The notes under the pieces: model-generated
Seen by the model: only the letters and a program-made list of their open reading frames with translations
Databases searched by the model: none
Told to the model about the DNA's origin: nothing
Part shown: piece by piece, positions 47,578-56,737 of the stretch
How positions within the stretch are numbered: position 1 is the first letter of the stretch
How the letters are laid out: the number at the start of each line of letters is the position of its first letter
DNA from: JBASEY01 sp049652745
GTDB taxonomy: Bacteria; CSSED10-310
Assembly: GCA_049652745.1 (NCBI GenBank)
Contig: JBASEY010000023.1
Span: 277,392-341,391 of the forward strand
DNA length: 64,000 bases
Direction: 5' to 3'
Translations under genes and position numbers: made by a program

Positions 47578-47964
47578 TCAATCCGCTTCCCAATAAGTCA
47601 CCGATGACCCGGTTGATTCCCAGACCTTCACCCTACTGACGGACACATGGGCTTTAGTTGGATCGTCGACAATCAATTGATTGATGGCGCTGAAGATATT
47701 TTGCGCGATCAATTCACACGATGGATTTTGATCTTGAAATATTTCCATATCATTCAAACAAGTGTGATCGAAAGGTTTCAGAGCTTGCTGAAGCATCTGT
47801 CGGGCTTCTCGGAAATCGATCGCCAAGCCGAGAGAGTTGAGAATTTTTGTTTTCAAGGTCAATTCAACCCGCCAATTATGACCGTGCAATTTTTCGCAGT
47901 TACCGTCATATTCGACCAGCCGGTGAGCGGCGGCAAATTCTTTTTCGACAGTTATCTCAAACAT
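47578..47964 (-). CDS. queD: 6-carboxytetrahydropterin synthase QueD
   Basis: A 128-residue QueD/6-PTPS when started at the ATG at 47964, which follows GGAGG; a start 54 bp further out is unlikely. Zinc ligands are in AAAHRL and KLHGHNW, with the catalytic Cys in GNCEKLHGHNW. It also has LAIDFREARQMLQ and FDHTCLNDM. It converts dihydroneopterin triphosphate to carboxytetrahydropterin, the next step after FolE2. It is divergent from msbA. Confidence 0.94.
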   Translation of the reverse strand: MFEITVEKEFAAAHRLVEYDGNCEKLHGHNWRVELTLKTKILNSLGLAIDFREARQMLQQALKPFDHTCLNDMEIFQDQNPSCELIAQNIFSAINQLIVDDPTKAHVSVSRVKVWESTGSSVTYWEAD

Positions 47965-48020
47965 ATTCCAGACCTCCACACAACTTTTCAATGTAACTGA
48001 AAGCTTATTCCGCCGCAAGA

Positions 48021-48049
48021 TTGAAAAAGAACCACTGCCTTGTTATGAT
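48021..48049 (+). promoter_or_regulatory. predicted sigma-70 promoter of msbA
   Basis: TTGAAA and TATGAT with a 17-bp spacer (48027-48043). The start site would be near 48056, only about 3 bases before the ATG at 48059, which suggests a leaderless or very short-leader transcript if this promoter is used. Confidence 0.55.
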
Positions 48050-48058
48050 CCGTCCGTT

Positions 48059-49822
48059 ATGAGCACCCTTAGATATGACATGAAAACCCAATATAAAATA
48101 TTCAAACGGATTCTGACCTTTGTCTATCCGTATAAAGGCAGACTGATATTGGGTGTTTTGCTGAGTGCTTTGTCAGGAATCTTTGATTTCAGTCCAGTCC
48201 TGATGTTGAAATGGCTGTTTGATAAGTTTATTGAAAATAAAGCTAATATTTCGCTTTCCGATGTCTATTGTTTCTGTATTGTCATCATTCTAGTTTATAT
48301 CATCAAAGGAGTTATCACTTACGCGCAACAGTATCTATTGGCATTTGTCGGTCAACGCGTAATCAAGGATGTCAGGAATTTAGCCTTCGAATACATCAGC
48401 AATCTTCCTTTACGTTATTTTAAAGGCAAAAAGAGTGGCGAGTTGATGTCACGAATTCTGAATGACATCTCATTGATGGAGATGGCAGTTTCGCAAGCTA
48501 CGGGTCGCTTGGTCCTAAGTATTTTTTCGTTTTTTCCACCTTTAATAGCTGTTTTTTATTTTTCATGGCAAATGGCTTTCGTTTCACTGTTTATCTTGCC
48601 GATCAGTCTTTATCCCATCATGAAATTCGCACAAAAACTCAAATCTATCTCCTCGATAGGTCAAGGCGAAATCGCCAAATTATCATCAGTTATGCATGAA
48701 ACCTTTTATGGTATCCAGATTGTCAAAGCTTTTAACATGGAAGAATATGAATTTGGGCGATTTCGAAAATCCAATAAAGCCTATTATAACGAAATGATGC
48801 GCGCTGCTCGAGTATCCGCTTTATCGCCAACTTTGATGGAACTTATTGGAGCTATCGCTGCAGCCATTATCTTTGCCACAGGACTGAAACAGGTGATTGA
48901 CGGGACATTGACCAGCGGTGATCTGTTCGCTTTCCTGACATCGCTTTTTCTGATGTATGACCCAATCAAGAAAATTTCGCGCTTGAGTTATGATATAAAT
49001 CGAGCAGTCGCAGGAGCTGAGCGTATATTTGAATTGCTTGATACTCCTTCTGATCTGATCGAAACAGAATCCCCTCACACCCTAAGCACTATCACTGGAA
49101 AAATATCCTTCAACAATGTTTCGTTTTCTTATGAGCCGGATCAGCCTGTTTTGCAAAATATCAATTTTAAGATACATCCAGGGGAAACAATAGCAATTGT
49201 TGGAGCTTCCGGCGTTGGCAAAAGTACGTTGGTCAATCTACTTCCAAGATTTTATGACCCAACGGAAGGCAGTATCCATATTGACGACGTTGATTTACGA
49301 GATTTATCAATAAAAGAGTTAAGAAGTTATATCGGGGTGGTGACTCAAGAGACCATTTTGTTCAATGATTCGATTCGATCCAATATTACTTGTGGGCAAA
49401 AAGATATTCCGGAAGAAAATATCGTTTCTGCGGCAACATCTGCATTTATTCACGATTTTATCCATGAGTTGCCTAACGGTTATGATACAGTAGTCGGCGA
49501 ACGAGGTATCTCATTATCCGGCGGCCAGCGCCAACGTATATCTATTGCTCGAGCACTGCTGAAAAATCCGCCGATATTGATTTTGGATGAAGCCACATCA
49601 TCTTTGGATTCAGAATCTGAGCAATTGATCCAGAAAGCTTTGGATGAACTGATCAGAAATCGAACAACAATTGTGATTGCCCATCGATTGTCGACAATCC
49701 GAAAAGCGAGCAGAATTTTTGCAATGGAAGATGGGAGAATTGTAGAAATCGGCTCTCACGAGGAATTGCTGGCATTAAACGGTACCTATCGCAAACTACA
49801 TGATCTTCAGTTTCCTGATTAA
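48059..49822 (+). CDS. msbA: MsbA-type lipid exporter: ABC half-transporter with fused membrane and ATPase domains
   Basis: A 587-residue protein. Six membrane helices (about residues 25-325) begin with YKGRLILGVLLSALSGIFDF. The ATPase domain has Walker A GASGVGKSTLVNL, signature LSGGQRQRISIARALL, Walker B ILILDEATSSLDSES and the His switch IVIAHRLSTI. It most resembles MsbA, which flips lipid A-core across the inner membrane ahead of the Lpt system, and could also be a multidrug exporter. Its stop overlaps that of the convergent DciA-like gene by 3 bp. The second ATG (48080) cannot be excluded as the start. Confidence 0.88.
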   Translation: MSTLRYDMKTQYKIFKRILTFVYPYKGRLILGVLLSALSGIFDFSPVLMLKWLFDKFIENKANISLSDVYCFCIVIILVYIIKGVITYAQQYLLAFVGQRVIKDVRNLAFEYISNLPLRYFKGKKSGELMSRILNDISLMEMAVSQATGRLVLSIFSFFPPLIAVFYFSWQMAFVSLFILPISLYPIMKFAQKLKSISSIGQGEIAKLSSVMHETFYGIQIVKAFNMEEYEFGRFRKSNKAYYNEMMRAARVSALSPTLMELIGAIAAAIIFATGLKQVIDGTLTSGDLFAFLTSLFLMYDPIKKISRLSYDINRAVAGAERIFELLDTPSDLIETESPHTLSTITGKISFNNVSFSYEPDQPVLQNINFKIHPGETIAIVGASGVGKSTLVNLLPRFYDPTEGSIHIDDVDLRDLSIKELRSYIGVVTQETILFNDSIRSNITCGQKDIPEENIVSAATSAFIHDFIHELPNGYDTVVGERGISLSGGQRQRISIARALLKNPPILILDEATSSLDSESEQLIQKALDELIRNRTTIVIAHRLSTIRKASRIFAMEDGRIVEIGSHEELLALNGTYRKLHDLQFPD

Positions 49823-50280
49823 TCTTTGCTGTTGAGCGTCTTGTACCATTCCAGAAAAGCTTTTTTCAGATCGTCTTTCATCTCTGAAGCGCTTTCCAGT
49901 ATTGCATTCGGAACAGCGGTTGAATTGCGATTTTTCACTTTCTGAATTTCATTTTTTTTCTGATATGAGAGAGTTGTGATCAGCGTATGGATTAAATACT
50001 CAGGGCGGTTCAAATCCAGCAGTTTTCGATTTATACGTTCAAGGATGATTTCTGATACTCTTTGGATTTCTTTGATCCATCTGTGATCATCAACATTCAA
50101 GATAAGTTTGCCATCAGATGTGCATGTTTTAATCTCGGTATGCCTAGCAATAATGGGCCCTGCGGTTGTCTGCCACAGAAGGCGAATCATTGCCAAACGG
50201 TTCTCCGGATGTCGTGGGTAAGATGCCAAAACCTCTAAAATACTTATTTGGATATCTATTTCCCCCACTAAATGATTCAA
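49819..50280 (-). CDS. DUF721 / DciA-like protein
   Basis: A 153-residue protein with the DUF721 pattern: LLWQTTAGPIIARHTEIKTC, GKLILNVDDHRWIKEIQRVS and a helical end. DciA loads the replicative helicase in most bacteria that lack DnaC; the C-terminal extension here (NEIQKVKNRNSTAVP) is not part of the core domain. It overlaps the NtrC-type gene by 4 bp and would be translated after it. Confidence 0.8.
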   Translation of the reverse strand: MNHLVGEIDIQISILEVLASYPRHPENRLAMIRLLWQTTAGPIIARHTEIKTCTSDGKLILNVDDHRWIKEIQRVSEIILERINRKLLDLNRPEYLIHTLITTLSYQKKNEIQKVKNRNSTAVPNAILESASEMKDDLKKAFLEWYKTLNSKD

Positions 50281-51701
50281 GCTAAATTATAATCCTTGAT
50301 TTTATATTGCAGTGCCCTGACACTGATACCCAGTAATTCAGCCGCTTTTTTTCGGTGTCCGCCAACTGATTTTAAAGTCTTTTCGATCAATTTTCGCTCG
50401 ATTTCCATTATCGTCATGCCGGCTTCGATCCCATTATCTCCTCGTGCTGTATCTTTCGATATCTCAGGATGCGCTATAGGGTTTGGGACCATCACGTTGT
50501 TTGATTCGCGCTCATCTTCTTTGCGGCGGCCAAGCTCCTGAAACGAACTCGGCGACAACGTATCCGAATCGGCAAGAATCACTGCTCTTTCCACCGCGTT
50601 TCGAAGCTCACGGACATTTCCGGGCCACTCAAGTTTCATAAGAAAATGCATCGTCTCAGAAACCATTTTGATTTTATCTTTATTATAACGCATAGCGAAC
50701 TCACGCAAAAAAGCCTGAGCCAGTATCGGGATATCTCCTGGTCTTTCACGAAGTGGAGGAATGACGATAGGGACGACATTCAATCGATAAAACAGGTCTT
50801 CCCTGAACTTGCCCTGCTCCGTCAACGATTTGATATCCTTATTCGACGCGGCCAAAACTCTGACATCGACTGAAAGAAAAGATGATCCACCGATTCTATA
50901 AAAACCGCCGTCTTCCAGCACTCTGAGAAAACGGGATTGGTTATCCAATGTCATTTCAGTGACTTCATCCAGAAAAATGGTCCCTTTATCCGCCTGTTCA
51001 AACCTTCCTTTACGGGTTGATCGTGCCCCAGTAAAAGCCTCACGTTCGTGACCGAACAATTCGTTTTCCAACAGAGTTGGTGGTAGAGCCGCACAATTAA
51101 CCACAACGAACTGTTTATCTCTTCTGTCGGATCGATCGTGAAGAGCGCGAGCCACCACTTCTTTTCCCGTTCCACTTTCACCTAAAATCAAGACTACGGC
51201 ATCCGTATTCGCCACTTTGTTTATTTTTTCATAAACCGCTTGAATCTGTGGGCTGGTTCCGACGACGATGGAATGATCATATTCACGAACCTGCCTTTTC
51301 AGAATCCTGTTTTCAATTATCAACTGGCGTTTCTGACACAGATCTGCAACGATTTGGCGTAACCGATGTGCATCTACCGGTTTAATTATAAAATTCGCGG
51401 CGCCATATTGCTTCGCTATCAAAGCTTTTTCACGCTCATTATGAGCTGTAATGACAACGACATCTGTTTCGGGCTGATGCTTTTTTATCCATTTCAACAA
51501 ATCGATGCCGGATATCGCCCCCATTCTTTCATCCGTCAAAACAATATCGTATAGGGACGGGTTTTGTTCCATCAATGAAATCGCCTGTTCCCCACTGGCT
51601 GCAAGGTCTATATGATAATCTTCATCCCATGGATTTAAAATATCGAAAAATGCTCTCCTAACTTCTTTTTCATCATCAACAATTAGAATTCGCCAATGCA
51701 T
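50277..51701 (-). CDS. NtrC-family sigma-54 response regulator with a variant GAFTGA loop
   Basis: A 474-residue regulator. Receiver domain (1-120): Asp57 is the phosphate acceptor, Thr85 and Lys108 are present. AAA+ domain: Walker A GESGTGKEVVAR, the loop that contacts sigma-54 reads EAFTGA (221-226) in place of GAFTGA, Walker B GTIFLDEVTEM, and the Arg fingers lie in FREDLFYRLNV. C-terminal Fis-type helix-turn-helix: HRKKAAELLGISVRALQYKI. Its partner histidine kinase is not in the window. Target promoters may include the three sigma-54 sites here (inference). Confidence 0.95.
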   Translation of the reverse strand: MHWRILIVDDEKEVRRAFFDILNPWDEDYHIDLAASGEQAISLMEQNPSLYDIVLTDERMGAISGIDLLKWIKKHQPETDVVVITAHNEREKALIAKQYGAANFIIKPVDAHRLRQIVADLCQKRQLIIENRILKRQVREYDHSIVVGTSPQIQAVYEKINKVANTDAVVLILGESGTGKEVVARALHDRSDRRDKQFVVVNCAALPPTLLENELFGHEREAFTGARSTRKGRFEQADKGTIFLDEVTEMTLDNQSRFLRVLEDGGFYRIGGSSFLSVDVRVLAASNKDIKSLTEQGKFREDLFYRLNVVPIVIPPLRERPGDIPILAQAFLREFAMRYNKDKIKMVSETMHFLMKLEWPGNVRELRNAVERAVILADSDTLSPSSFQELGRRKEDERESNNVMVPNPIAHPEISKDTARGDNGIEAGMTIMEIERKLIEKTLKSVGGHRKKAAELLGISVRALQYKIKDYNLA

Positions 51702-51811
51702 ATCGTGTTTCCTGCCATATTCTGTTAATGTTCTCTTGAAGCGAGTTTCAAGCTAACATCTACTTGTCATGATCTTCATCATAAAGAATATAGGAATAAA
51801 AGACAACCATT

Positions 51812-52903
51812 ATGAACAAAGGTAAAAATAAAGTCATAGTTATCGAGGCTCCGGGCCGAATCTGTCTTCTTGGTGAACATCAGGATTATCTGGGGTTGGA
51901 GGTAATTTCCGGAGCAATGAATCTAAAGGTAAGATTGATTGCCCGCCCCGCCGGGAACAACGCTATTTTAAAAGTAAATTTAATACTCACGAATCAAATC
52001 CATTGCATCGATACCTCAGGAGCTGGGACCCCACAACCCCGAGATTATCTACGAAGCGGTTTGAATTGTATGTTGTCAAAAGGCTTCCATTTCAAACGCG
52101 GCTATACTATTACAGTAGATGGAGACTTACCGATCGGCAAAGGCGTTTCAAGCTCATCAGCGCTCTGTGTCGGCTGGATTAGGCTATTGGCAGCCATTGC
52201 AGAAAACCCCTGTGACCTAACCGCTGAACAGGCTGCGTTATGGGCATTTGAAACCGAGGTGACTCGTTTCAATGAACCGGGAGGAATGCAGGATCACTTT
52301 GCGTCCGCCCTAGGAGGACTGCTTCACTTGGATTTCAATGGCAGAAGCAACGAACCGCCATCGGTCACACGCCTTAAACCTCTGCCGGATGGCCTATTAC
52401 TGGTTGATTCAGGCCAGCTCAAAGATACAATCGGTATGATTTCGCGGATAAGATCATCAGTCGAAAAACAATTTAAGAGACTTTGCAAAGACTGCTGTCC
52501 AAGCTTATCAGAAACAACCATCGACCGAGTGTTCTCGACTGGAAAAAAATCTCTGTTATTTAAAGAATTATACGGGACACTTCTCAACCGAGACATCACA
52601 CGTTTTGCATATCATAATTGGCCGTCAAATCCTGACCATCTACCTCAGTTTTTAGCCCCATTGATTAATGCCCACCATCAATATTTATCCGAACTGATTC
52701 AATCATCCTCAAGTGCCATCGACAAATGCATAGAATGGTGCCGAAGAAACGGCGCTCTAGCAGGGAAAGTGATTGGATCAGGCGGCGGTGGTTGCCTTTT
52801 GATTTATGCGCCTGGTCACGCGCTTGAATTAAAAAGAAAGTTGACAGAGCAAGGGTATCGAGTTTGGGACGTAAGATTAGGCCCAGGGGTGACCATCTCA
52901 TGA
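51812..52903 (+). CDS. GHMP kinase, galactokinase-like
   Basis: A 363-residue sugar kinase of the GHMP superfamily. Motif 1 APGRICLLGEHQDYLGLEVI resembles the galactokinase signature; motif 2 is LPIGKGVSSSSALCVGW (ATP); motif 3 is VIGSGGGGCLLIYAPG. The sequence EVTRFNEPGGMQDHFASALG fits the galactokinase-type active site. The sugar cannot be assigned. It starts 110 bp from the divergent NtrC-type gene. Its stop codon lies inside a long inverted repeat. Confidence 0.85.
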   Translation: MNKGKNKVIVIEAPGRICLLGEHQDYLGLEVISGAMNLKVRLIARPAGNNAILKVNLILTNQIHCIDTSGAGTPQPRDYLRSGLNCMLSKGFHFKRGYTITVDGDLPIGKGVSSSSALCVGWIRLLAAIAENPCDLTAEQAALWAFETEVTRFNEPGGMQDHFASALGGLLHLDFNGRSNEPPSVTRLKPLPDGLLLVDSGQLKDTIGMISRIRSSVEKQFKRLCKDCCPSLSETTIDRVFSTGKKSLLFKELYGTLLNRDITRFAYHNWPSNPDHLPQFLAPLINAHHQYLSELIQSSSSAIDKCIEWCRRNGALAGKVIGSGGGGCLLIYAPGHALELKRKLTEQGYRVWDVRLGPGVTIS

Positions 52904-52926
52904 TCACAAGATGTCCTCATGAGATG
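52894..52926. promoter_or_regulatory. 10-bp-arm inverted repeat, possible enhancer or terminator hairpin
   Basis: CATCTCATGA and TCATGAGATG are perfect inverted repeats around a 13-base spacer, overlapping the GHMP kinase stop. The centre lies about 130 bp upstream of the predicted sigma-54 start for the DUF6600-like gene, a usual distance for an activator binding site. It could also be a weak terminator, but no T-run follows. Confidence 0.45.
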
Positions 52927-53012
52927 ACATTTTGTATTGAACTCTTTTTTTATCATCACTTATAAATGCCCAACTATTTGATTTAATGATTCTTTTATTT
53001 TTTTCAAATCTT

Positions 53013-53028
53013 TGGCATGCTGTTTGCT
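53013..53028 (+). promoter_or_regulatory. predicted sigma-54 promoter of the DUF6600-like gene
   Basis: TGGCATGCTGTTTGCT matches the sigma-54 consensus, with exactly 10 bp between GG and GC and TTTGCT at -12. The start site would be near 53039, 44 bases before the ATG at 53083, and a GGAGGTG ribosome site stands in between. Confidence 0.75.
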
Positions 53029-53082
53029 TCCTTGTATGATCGAGGTTAACGATCCGGGATAATCCGGCGATGGAGGTGCACT

Positions 53083-54552
53083 ATGAAAAAGATATTAATT
53101 ATTACGGTTTTGAGTGTTGTGGTCGGGATAATGGCTGGGCCGACGGCATCTGCCGATTCATTCAATCTTTATTTCGGCAATGGCGCCTGGCGTTTTAACA
53201 TGAACTTTGGGAATTATGAATATTACAATCGTTATTCGCCTGGGTTTTACGATTCTGGAAATTTGGATTTCTATGCTGCTTTGGCACCCTATGGTTCATG
53301 GCAGTATATGTCTGAATTCAATGGAATGGTTTGGATTCCCTTTGTTCCGGTGGGATGGCGGCCCTATTCTTATGGTGCGTGGTGTTATACGTCATATGGT
53401 TGGACATGGACAGCTTATGAACCTTGGGGCTGGATTCCTCACCATTACGGCAACTGGCTGTTTTATCCTGGATTTGGATGGATTTGGATTCCAGGCTATA
53501 CCTGGGCTCCGGCGCATGTCACCTGGGGCTTCTTCAACGGCTATTATGGTTGGGCGCCTATGCCGCCTCGCTACAGCGCATACTACAGCAGTTATCATCA
53601 TCGTGACGGCTATCGGCGGAACCGAGGGTATCACTGGTATTCACGTTCTTCTTCAAGACAAGGGTACCATGCTGCCGGCGGAGAGCAAAATACAGGATCA
53701 TTTGATCAATATGAATGGATTCCCAATGAAGCCTGGGTGATTGTTTCGAGTGCTCAATTCATGAGCGACAATATCTCTGAAGTAGCAGTCAAACCCGATG
53801 ATAATATGTACGTCTTTTCGAATAGATCCTTCAAGTTACATGGTGAAGCTCCCACCAAATCAGTCATCGAACGAGACACGCGGCGATCAATTGCATTTAC
53901 TCAAGTCGATGAAGTATCCAAAACCGTCGACGGTAATAAGATCAAAGTGGTGCGTCCTCAGAAAATGGATGCAGAAAGGTCTAGAAAAATAGGTAACGTC
54001 TACCAAAGTTTTACCCCTGATGCGATTCAGCAAACTCGCTCAAGGCAGCAAATTCCTGTGACTGGTCGCCCAGATCCATATGTTCAGACTCCATCCGATC
54101 CACAAAAAGACAGCTTAAATCACTGGTCGGAGCAGCCGCAACAGCCATCAGCCCCCAATCCGTATACTCAGCCCACACCTTATCGGCCCAATCAGCCTAA
54201 TTCCAGCATTCAGCAACCCTTCTCACGTCCTCCCACCTCACAACCTCCCCGCATGCAGCAACCACATCCACCTATTCCAACGCAACCGAAAGCGCCGCCA
54301 CAGCTTAATCAACCGCCGCAGCCGAAAACACCGCCCAAACACCAAACACCACCCGGTCAAAACCTGAAGCCGCCGTCAAACACCACCGGACAAAACCAAC
54401 CTGGCAAGCAAATCGAACCATCGGGAAAACAGAAAAAACAGCCCGTCGATCCCCCAAAACAGCAGAAGAAGAAAAAGGTTGAACCGACTCAAGACGATCC
54501 TTTGGATGCCAATGCTCAGGGAAAAAATCAAGGAGTCTTAAACAGTAACTAA
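53083..54552 (+). CDS. secreted DUF6600-like protein with Trp/Tyr-rich repeats and a Pro/Gln-rich C-terminus
   Basis: A 489-residue exported protein with a signal peptide (KILIITVLSVVVGIMAGPTASA). Residues 50-190 are a series of aromatic repeats (LAPYGSWQYMSEFNGMVWIP, YGWTWTAYEPWGWIPHHYGN, FGWIWIPGYTWAPAHV) of the YXWxxW type seen in DUF6600 proteins. Residues 190-330 are mixed; from about 340 a long Pro/Gln/Lys-rich low-complexity tail follows. Function is unknown; adhesion or envelope binding is a guess. It has a sigma-54 promoter and its own terminator. Confidence 0.8.
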   Translation: MKKILIITVLSVVVGIMAGPTASADSFNLYFGNGAWRFNMNFGNYEYYNRYSPGFYDSGNLDFYAALAPYGSWQYMSEFNGMVWIPFVPVGWRPYSYGAWCYTSYGWTWTAYEPWGWIPHHYGNWLFYPGFGWIWIPGYTWAPAHVTWGFFNGYYGWAPMPPRYSAYYSSYHHRDGYRRNRGYHWYSRSSSRQGYHAAGGEQNTGSFDQYEWIPNEAWVIVSSAQFMSDNISEVAVKPDDNMYVFSNRSFKLHGEAPTKSVIERDTRRSIAFTQVDEVSKTVDGNKIKVVRPQKMDAERSRKIGNVYQSFTPDAIQQTRSRQQIPVTGRPDPYVQTPSDPQKDSLNHWSEQPQQPSAPNPYTQPTPYRPNQPNSSIQQPFSRPPTSQPPRMQQPHPPIPTQPKAPPQLNQPPQPKTPPKHQTPPGQNLKPPSNTTGQNQPGKQIEPSGKQKKQPVDPPKQQKKKKVEPTQDDPLDANAQGKNQGVLNSN

Positions 54553-54600
54553 TTCTTCGGCAAAGCGACCGAAAGAAATAAACCCTATCCTCCTTTAGAC

Positions 54601-54638
54601 CTCACCAGTTTCGGTTTGAAACTGGTGAGCGCTTTTAT
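54601..54638 (+). terminator. rho-independent terminator of the DUF6600-like gene
   Basis: CTCACCAGTTTC and GAAACTGGTGAG form a perfect 12-bp stem around GGTTT, followed by CGCTTTTATT. It lies 48 bp after the stop codon. Confidence 0.9.
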
Positions 54639-54668
54639 TCAATTATTTAGGTTTATAAACAGGCGTTT

Positions 54669-55763
54669 CTATTCCGGATAGCTTGTAAAAAGGCGTCCCC
54701 ACTTGTTCTCACGAAAGATTTTATTCATCAAGGGTCTACCTTTCAATGGCCACCATATCTTGTCATGGTAGAAGAAAGAACCGAAAACAAATAGATAAAC
54801 CAATGGTGTGTGAAAGAACAGTTTTTGTATTGAGCGCAAGGGGCCGAACCACATAAAATCGCCGACTTTGCTGGCCATGTTATCGCCGACGGTAAATTTA
54901 AAATTCACATTTGAAATATCTTCGCCAATGATGTTGATGTGGGCCGGATCACCGACACCCAGGCCTTTTTCATGAGCCAGTCTAATGCATTTAATATCTT
55001 TAAGTGGGTCAAATCCCATCAATTTGGCAGAGACAGCATCTATTGCCACCGAATCTTCAGACGCCAGCATATAATCTTTTTCGACTGGAATCATGGTTCT
55101 GGGTCCGGGGCCGTTACCACACATCGTGCCGTCCATGACTGTAAAAATACCGGCATGTATTTCCTTTTGAATCATCAACAGGTCAACCAAAGTTTCATGG
55201 ATAACACTATGAGTATAATGTCTTCGAGTGTTTAAAAGCCCCCCAAATGCGTTCTTCATAGCCCCCGTCATATTGGTGTAAATATGGCACTTGACGGTAG
55301 GAAGATGAATTATCGATCGGCCGTGAAAGTAGTCGGGAATCATTATTCCATTGGGGAAAATCTTGTGTAAAACCAAGGTTTCGCCTTTTGGTTTGTACAC
55401 CGACCACTTAATGTCTTCCTCTTTAAAATTATATAAAACAGGTATGTTGTATTTTTTAAAAATGGGTACATATCTATTTAATTTTTCACCTTTGTACGCG
55501 TTCGTGACAACCGTTTCATTTTGAACCGCCGAGATTTCCTCGTAGTTATTTTCCTGAAGACATTGAATAGTCGCTTCCAATTGCCATGGGGTTGTATTCG
55601 CTGACAAGAAAGGAAAATGCCAGGAGATATTATCTTTTAGAATCACTCCCTTATCTTGGGGTAAATGTTCCAGAATGCCGGCATCGATCATCATCTTTTT
55701 CGTATCTTCCACCACGCTTTCCGGCTTGGTTTTAATGACTGCAACTGTAGCTTTTTTCGTCAT
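54669..55763 (-). CDS. DUF362-family protein
   Basis: A 364-residue DUF362 protein, starting MTKKATVAVIKTKPESVVED. Motifs: NISWHFPFLSANTTPWQLEA, YFHGRSIIHLPTVKCHIYTN, MTGAMKNAFGGLLNTRRHYTH, TVMDGTMCGNGPGPRTM, and DSVAIDAVSAKLMGFDPLKD. The family function is undefined; some members carry iron-sulfur domains, but no Cys cluster is seen here. The ATG follows GGAGG. It is downstream of the DUF2520-type gene on the same strand, 58 bp away. Confidence 0.88.
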   Translation of the reverse strand: MTKKATVAVIKTKPESVVEDTKKMMIDAGILEHLPQDKGVILKDNISWHFPFLSANTTPWQLEATIQCLQENNYEEISAVQNETVVTNAYKGEKLNRYVPIFKKYNIPVLYNFKEEDIKWSVYKPKGETLVLHKIFPNGIMIPDYFHGRSIIHLPTVKCHIYTNMTGAMKNAFGGLLNTRRHYTHSVIHETLVDLLMIQKEIHAGIFTVMDGTMCGNGPGPRTMIPVEKDYMLASEDSVAIDAVSAKLMGFDPLKDIKCIRLAHEKGLGVGDPAHINIIGEDISNVNFKFTVGDNMASKVGDFMWFGPLRSIQKLFFHTPLVYLFVFGSFFYHDKIWWPLKGRPLMNKIFRENKWGRLFTSYPE

Positions 55764-55821
55764 TTATTATTCCTCCGAAATAATCACACCGTTTTGAAGC
55801 TAACCGATAAAGGAATTTTTA

Positions 55822-56664
55822 TCAACGTTCTTTTACCTTAAGCATTTTGACGACGGCGTCAGTCAGAACTTGATACAACTCAACTAAATCAGGGTATCGC
55901 ACTTTAAGTTCAACTATATGAGTTTCAATAGTTTTCCAGTCGCCCCTGGCAGCCGGCCCGGAAATTGCCTTGCAAGGTTCATTCACTGACAAATTCTGCC
56001 TGACACTATCTAAAAGTGCGTTCAGCATGGTGCGCGCCGTATCTTTTCCCATACCGATGGACTGAAAAATTTCCAATGCAATACCTTGGAGCGCCACGGG
56101 AAAATTGGAAGCAAAGACGGCTGCAATATGATATAGTATTTTTCCATCCGCAGGGATTTTTAGAGGAATTCCATGGAACCGCTCAACCAAAACAGCCAAT
56201 TCTTTCCGTGCTTCGTCAACACCATCTAAAGAAAAGCCTATGCCGTTCAGGCTACGAGCATCGAGTGGGTTTTGAGGAAAAGCCATCAGTGGGTGAATCG
56301 AGCCTGCTATCACCCCATACTCACGCTCCATAGTAGCGGTGTCCCAAACATGAAAGCCATTGGTATGTGCCAAAAGAGTTCCGGCGGTAATCAGTTTCTT
56401 TGAGAGAAGCCTTTGAGTTACAGCATCGATTTCTCTATCTGGAACAGCCACAATCACGACAGAACACTTTTGCAGGTCAGTTTCATTTGTGGAGGGCATT
56501 ACTGATAAAAGTTGACCGATTTGGTCCAGTACTTTGGGGTTACTATCCTGAATCACCGCTATTCGCAATCCGACTTTTTGTCCCTGGTACGCTAGAACAG
56601 AACCTACACGTCCCATGCCGATAATGCCTATTTCATGATCTATCCTACTTTTTTTATTACTCAT
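55822..56664 (-). CDS. Rossmann-fold protein with DUF2520 C-terminal domain
   Basis: A 280-residue protein. The N-terminal NAD(P)-binding fold has IGIIGMGRVGSVLAYQGQKVG, then VIVAVPDREIDAVTQRL. The C-terminal DUF2520 domain covers FHGIPLKIPADGKILYHIAA, FASNFPVALQGIALEIFQSI and AISGPAARGDWKTIETHI. It resembles ketopantoate or pyrroline-5-carboxylate reductases, but the substrate is unknown. It may be co-transcribed with the DUF362 gene. Confidence 0.88.
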   Translation of the reverse strand: MSNKKSRIDHEIGIIGMGRVGSVLAYQGQKVGLRIAVIQDSNPKVLDQIGQLLSVMPSTNETDLQKCSVVIVAVPDREIDAVTQRLLSKKLITAGTLLAHTNGFHVWDTATMEREYGVIAGSIHPLMAFPQNPLDARSLNGIGFSLDGVDEARKELAVLVERFHGIPLKIPADGKILYHIAAVFASNFPVALQGIALEIFQSIGMGKDTARTMLNALLDSVRQNLSVNEPCKAISGPAARGDWKTIETHIVELKVRYPDLVELYQVLTDAVVKMLKVKER

Positions 56665-56737
56665 GAATCATCCCTATGATGCAACACCTTTCCGAGCTTA
56701 AAAATATGTTAGAAAATCAATTTAATCCAGCATAATT

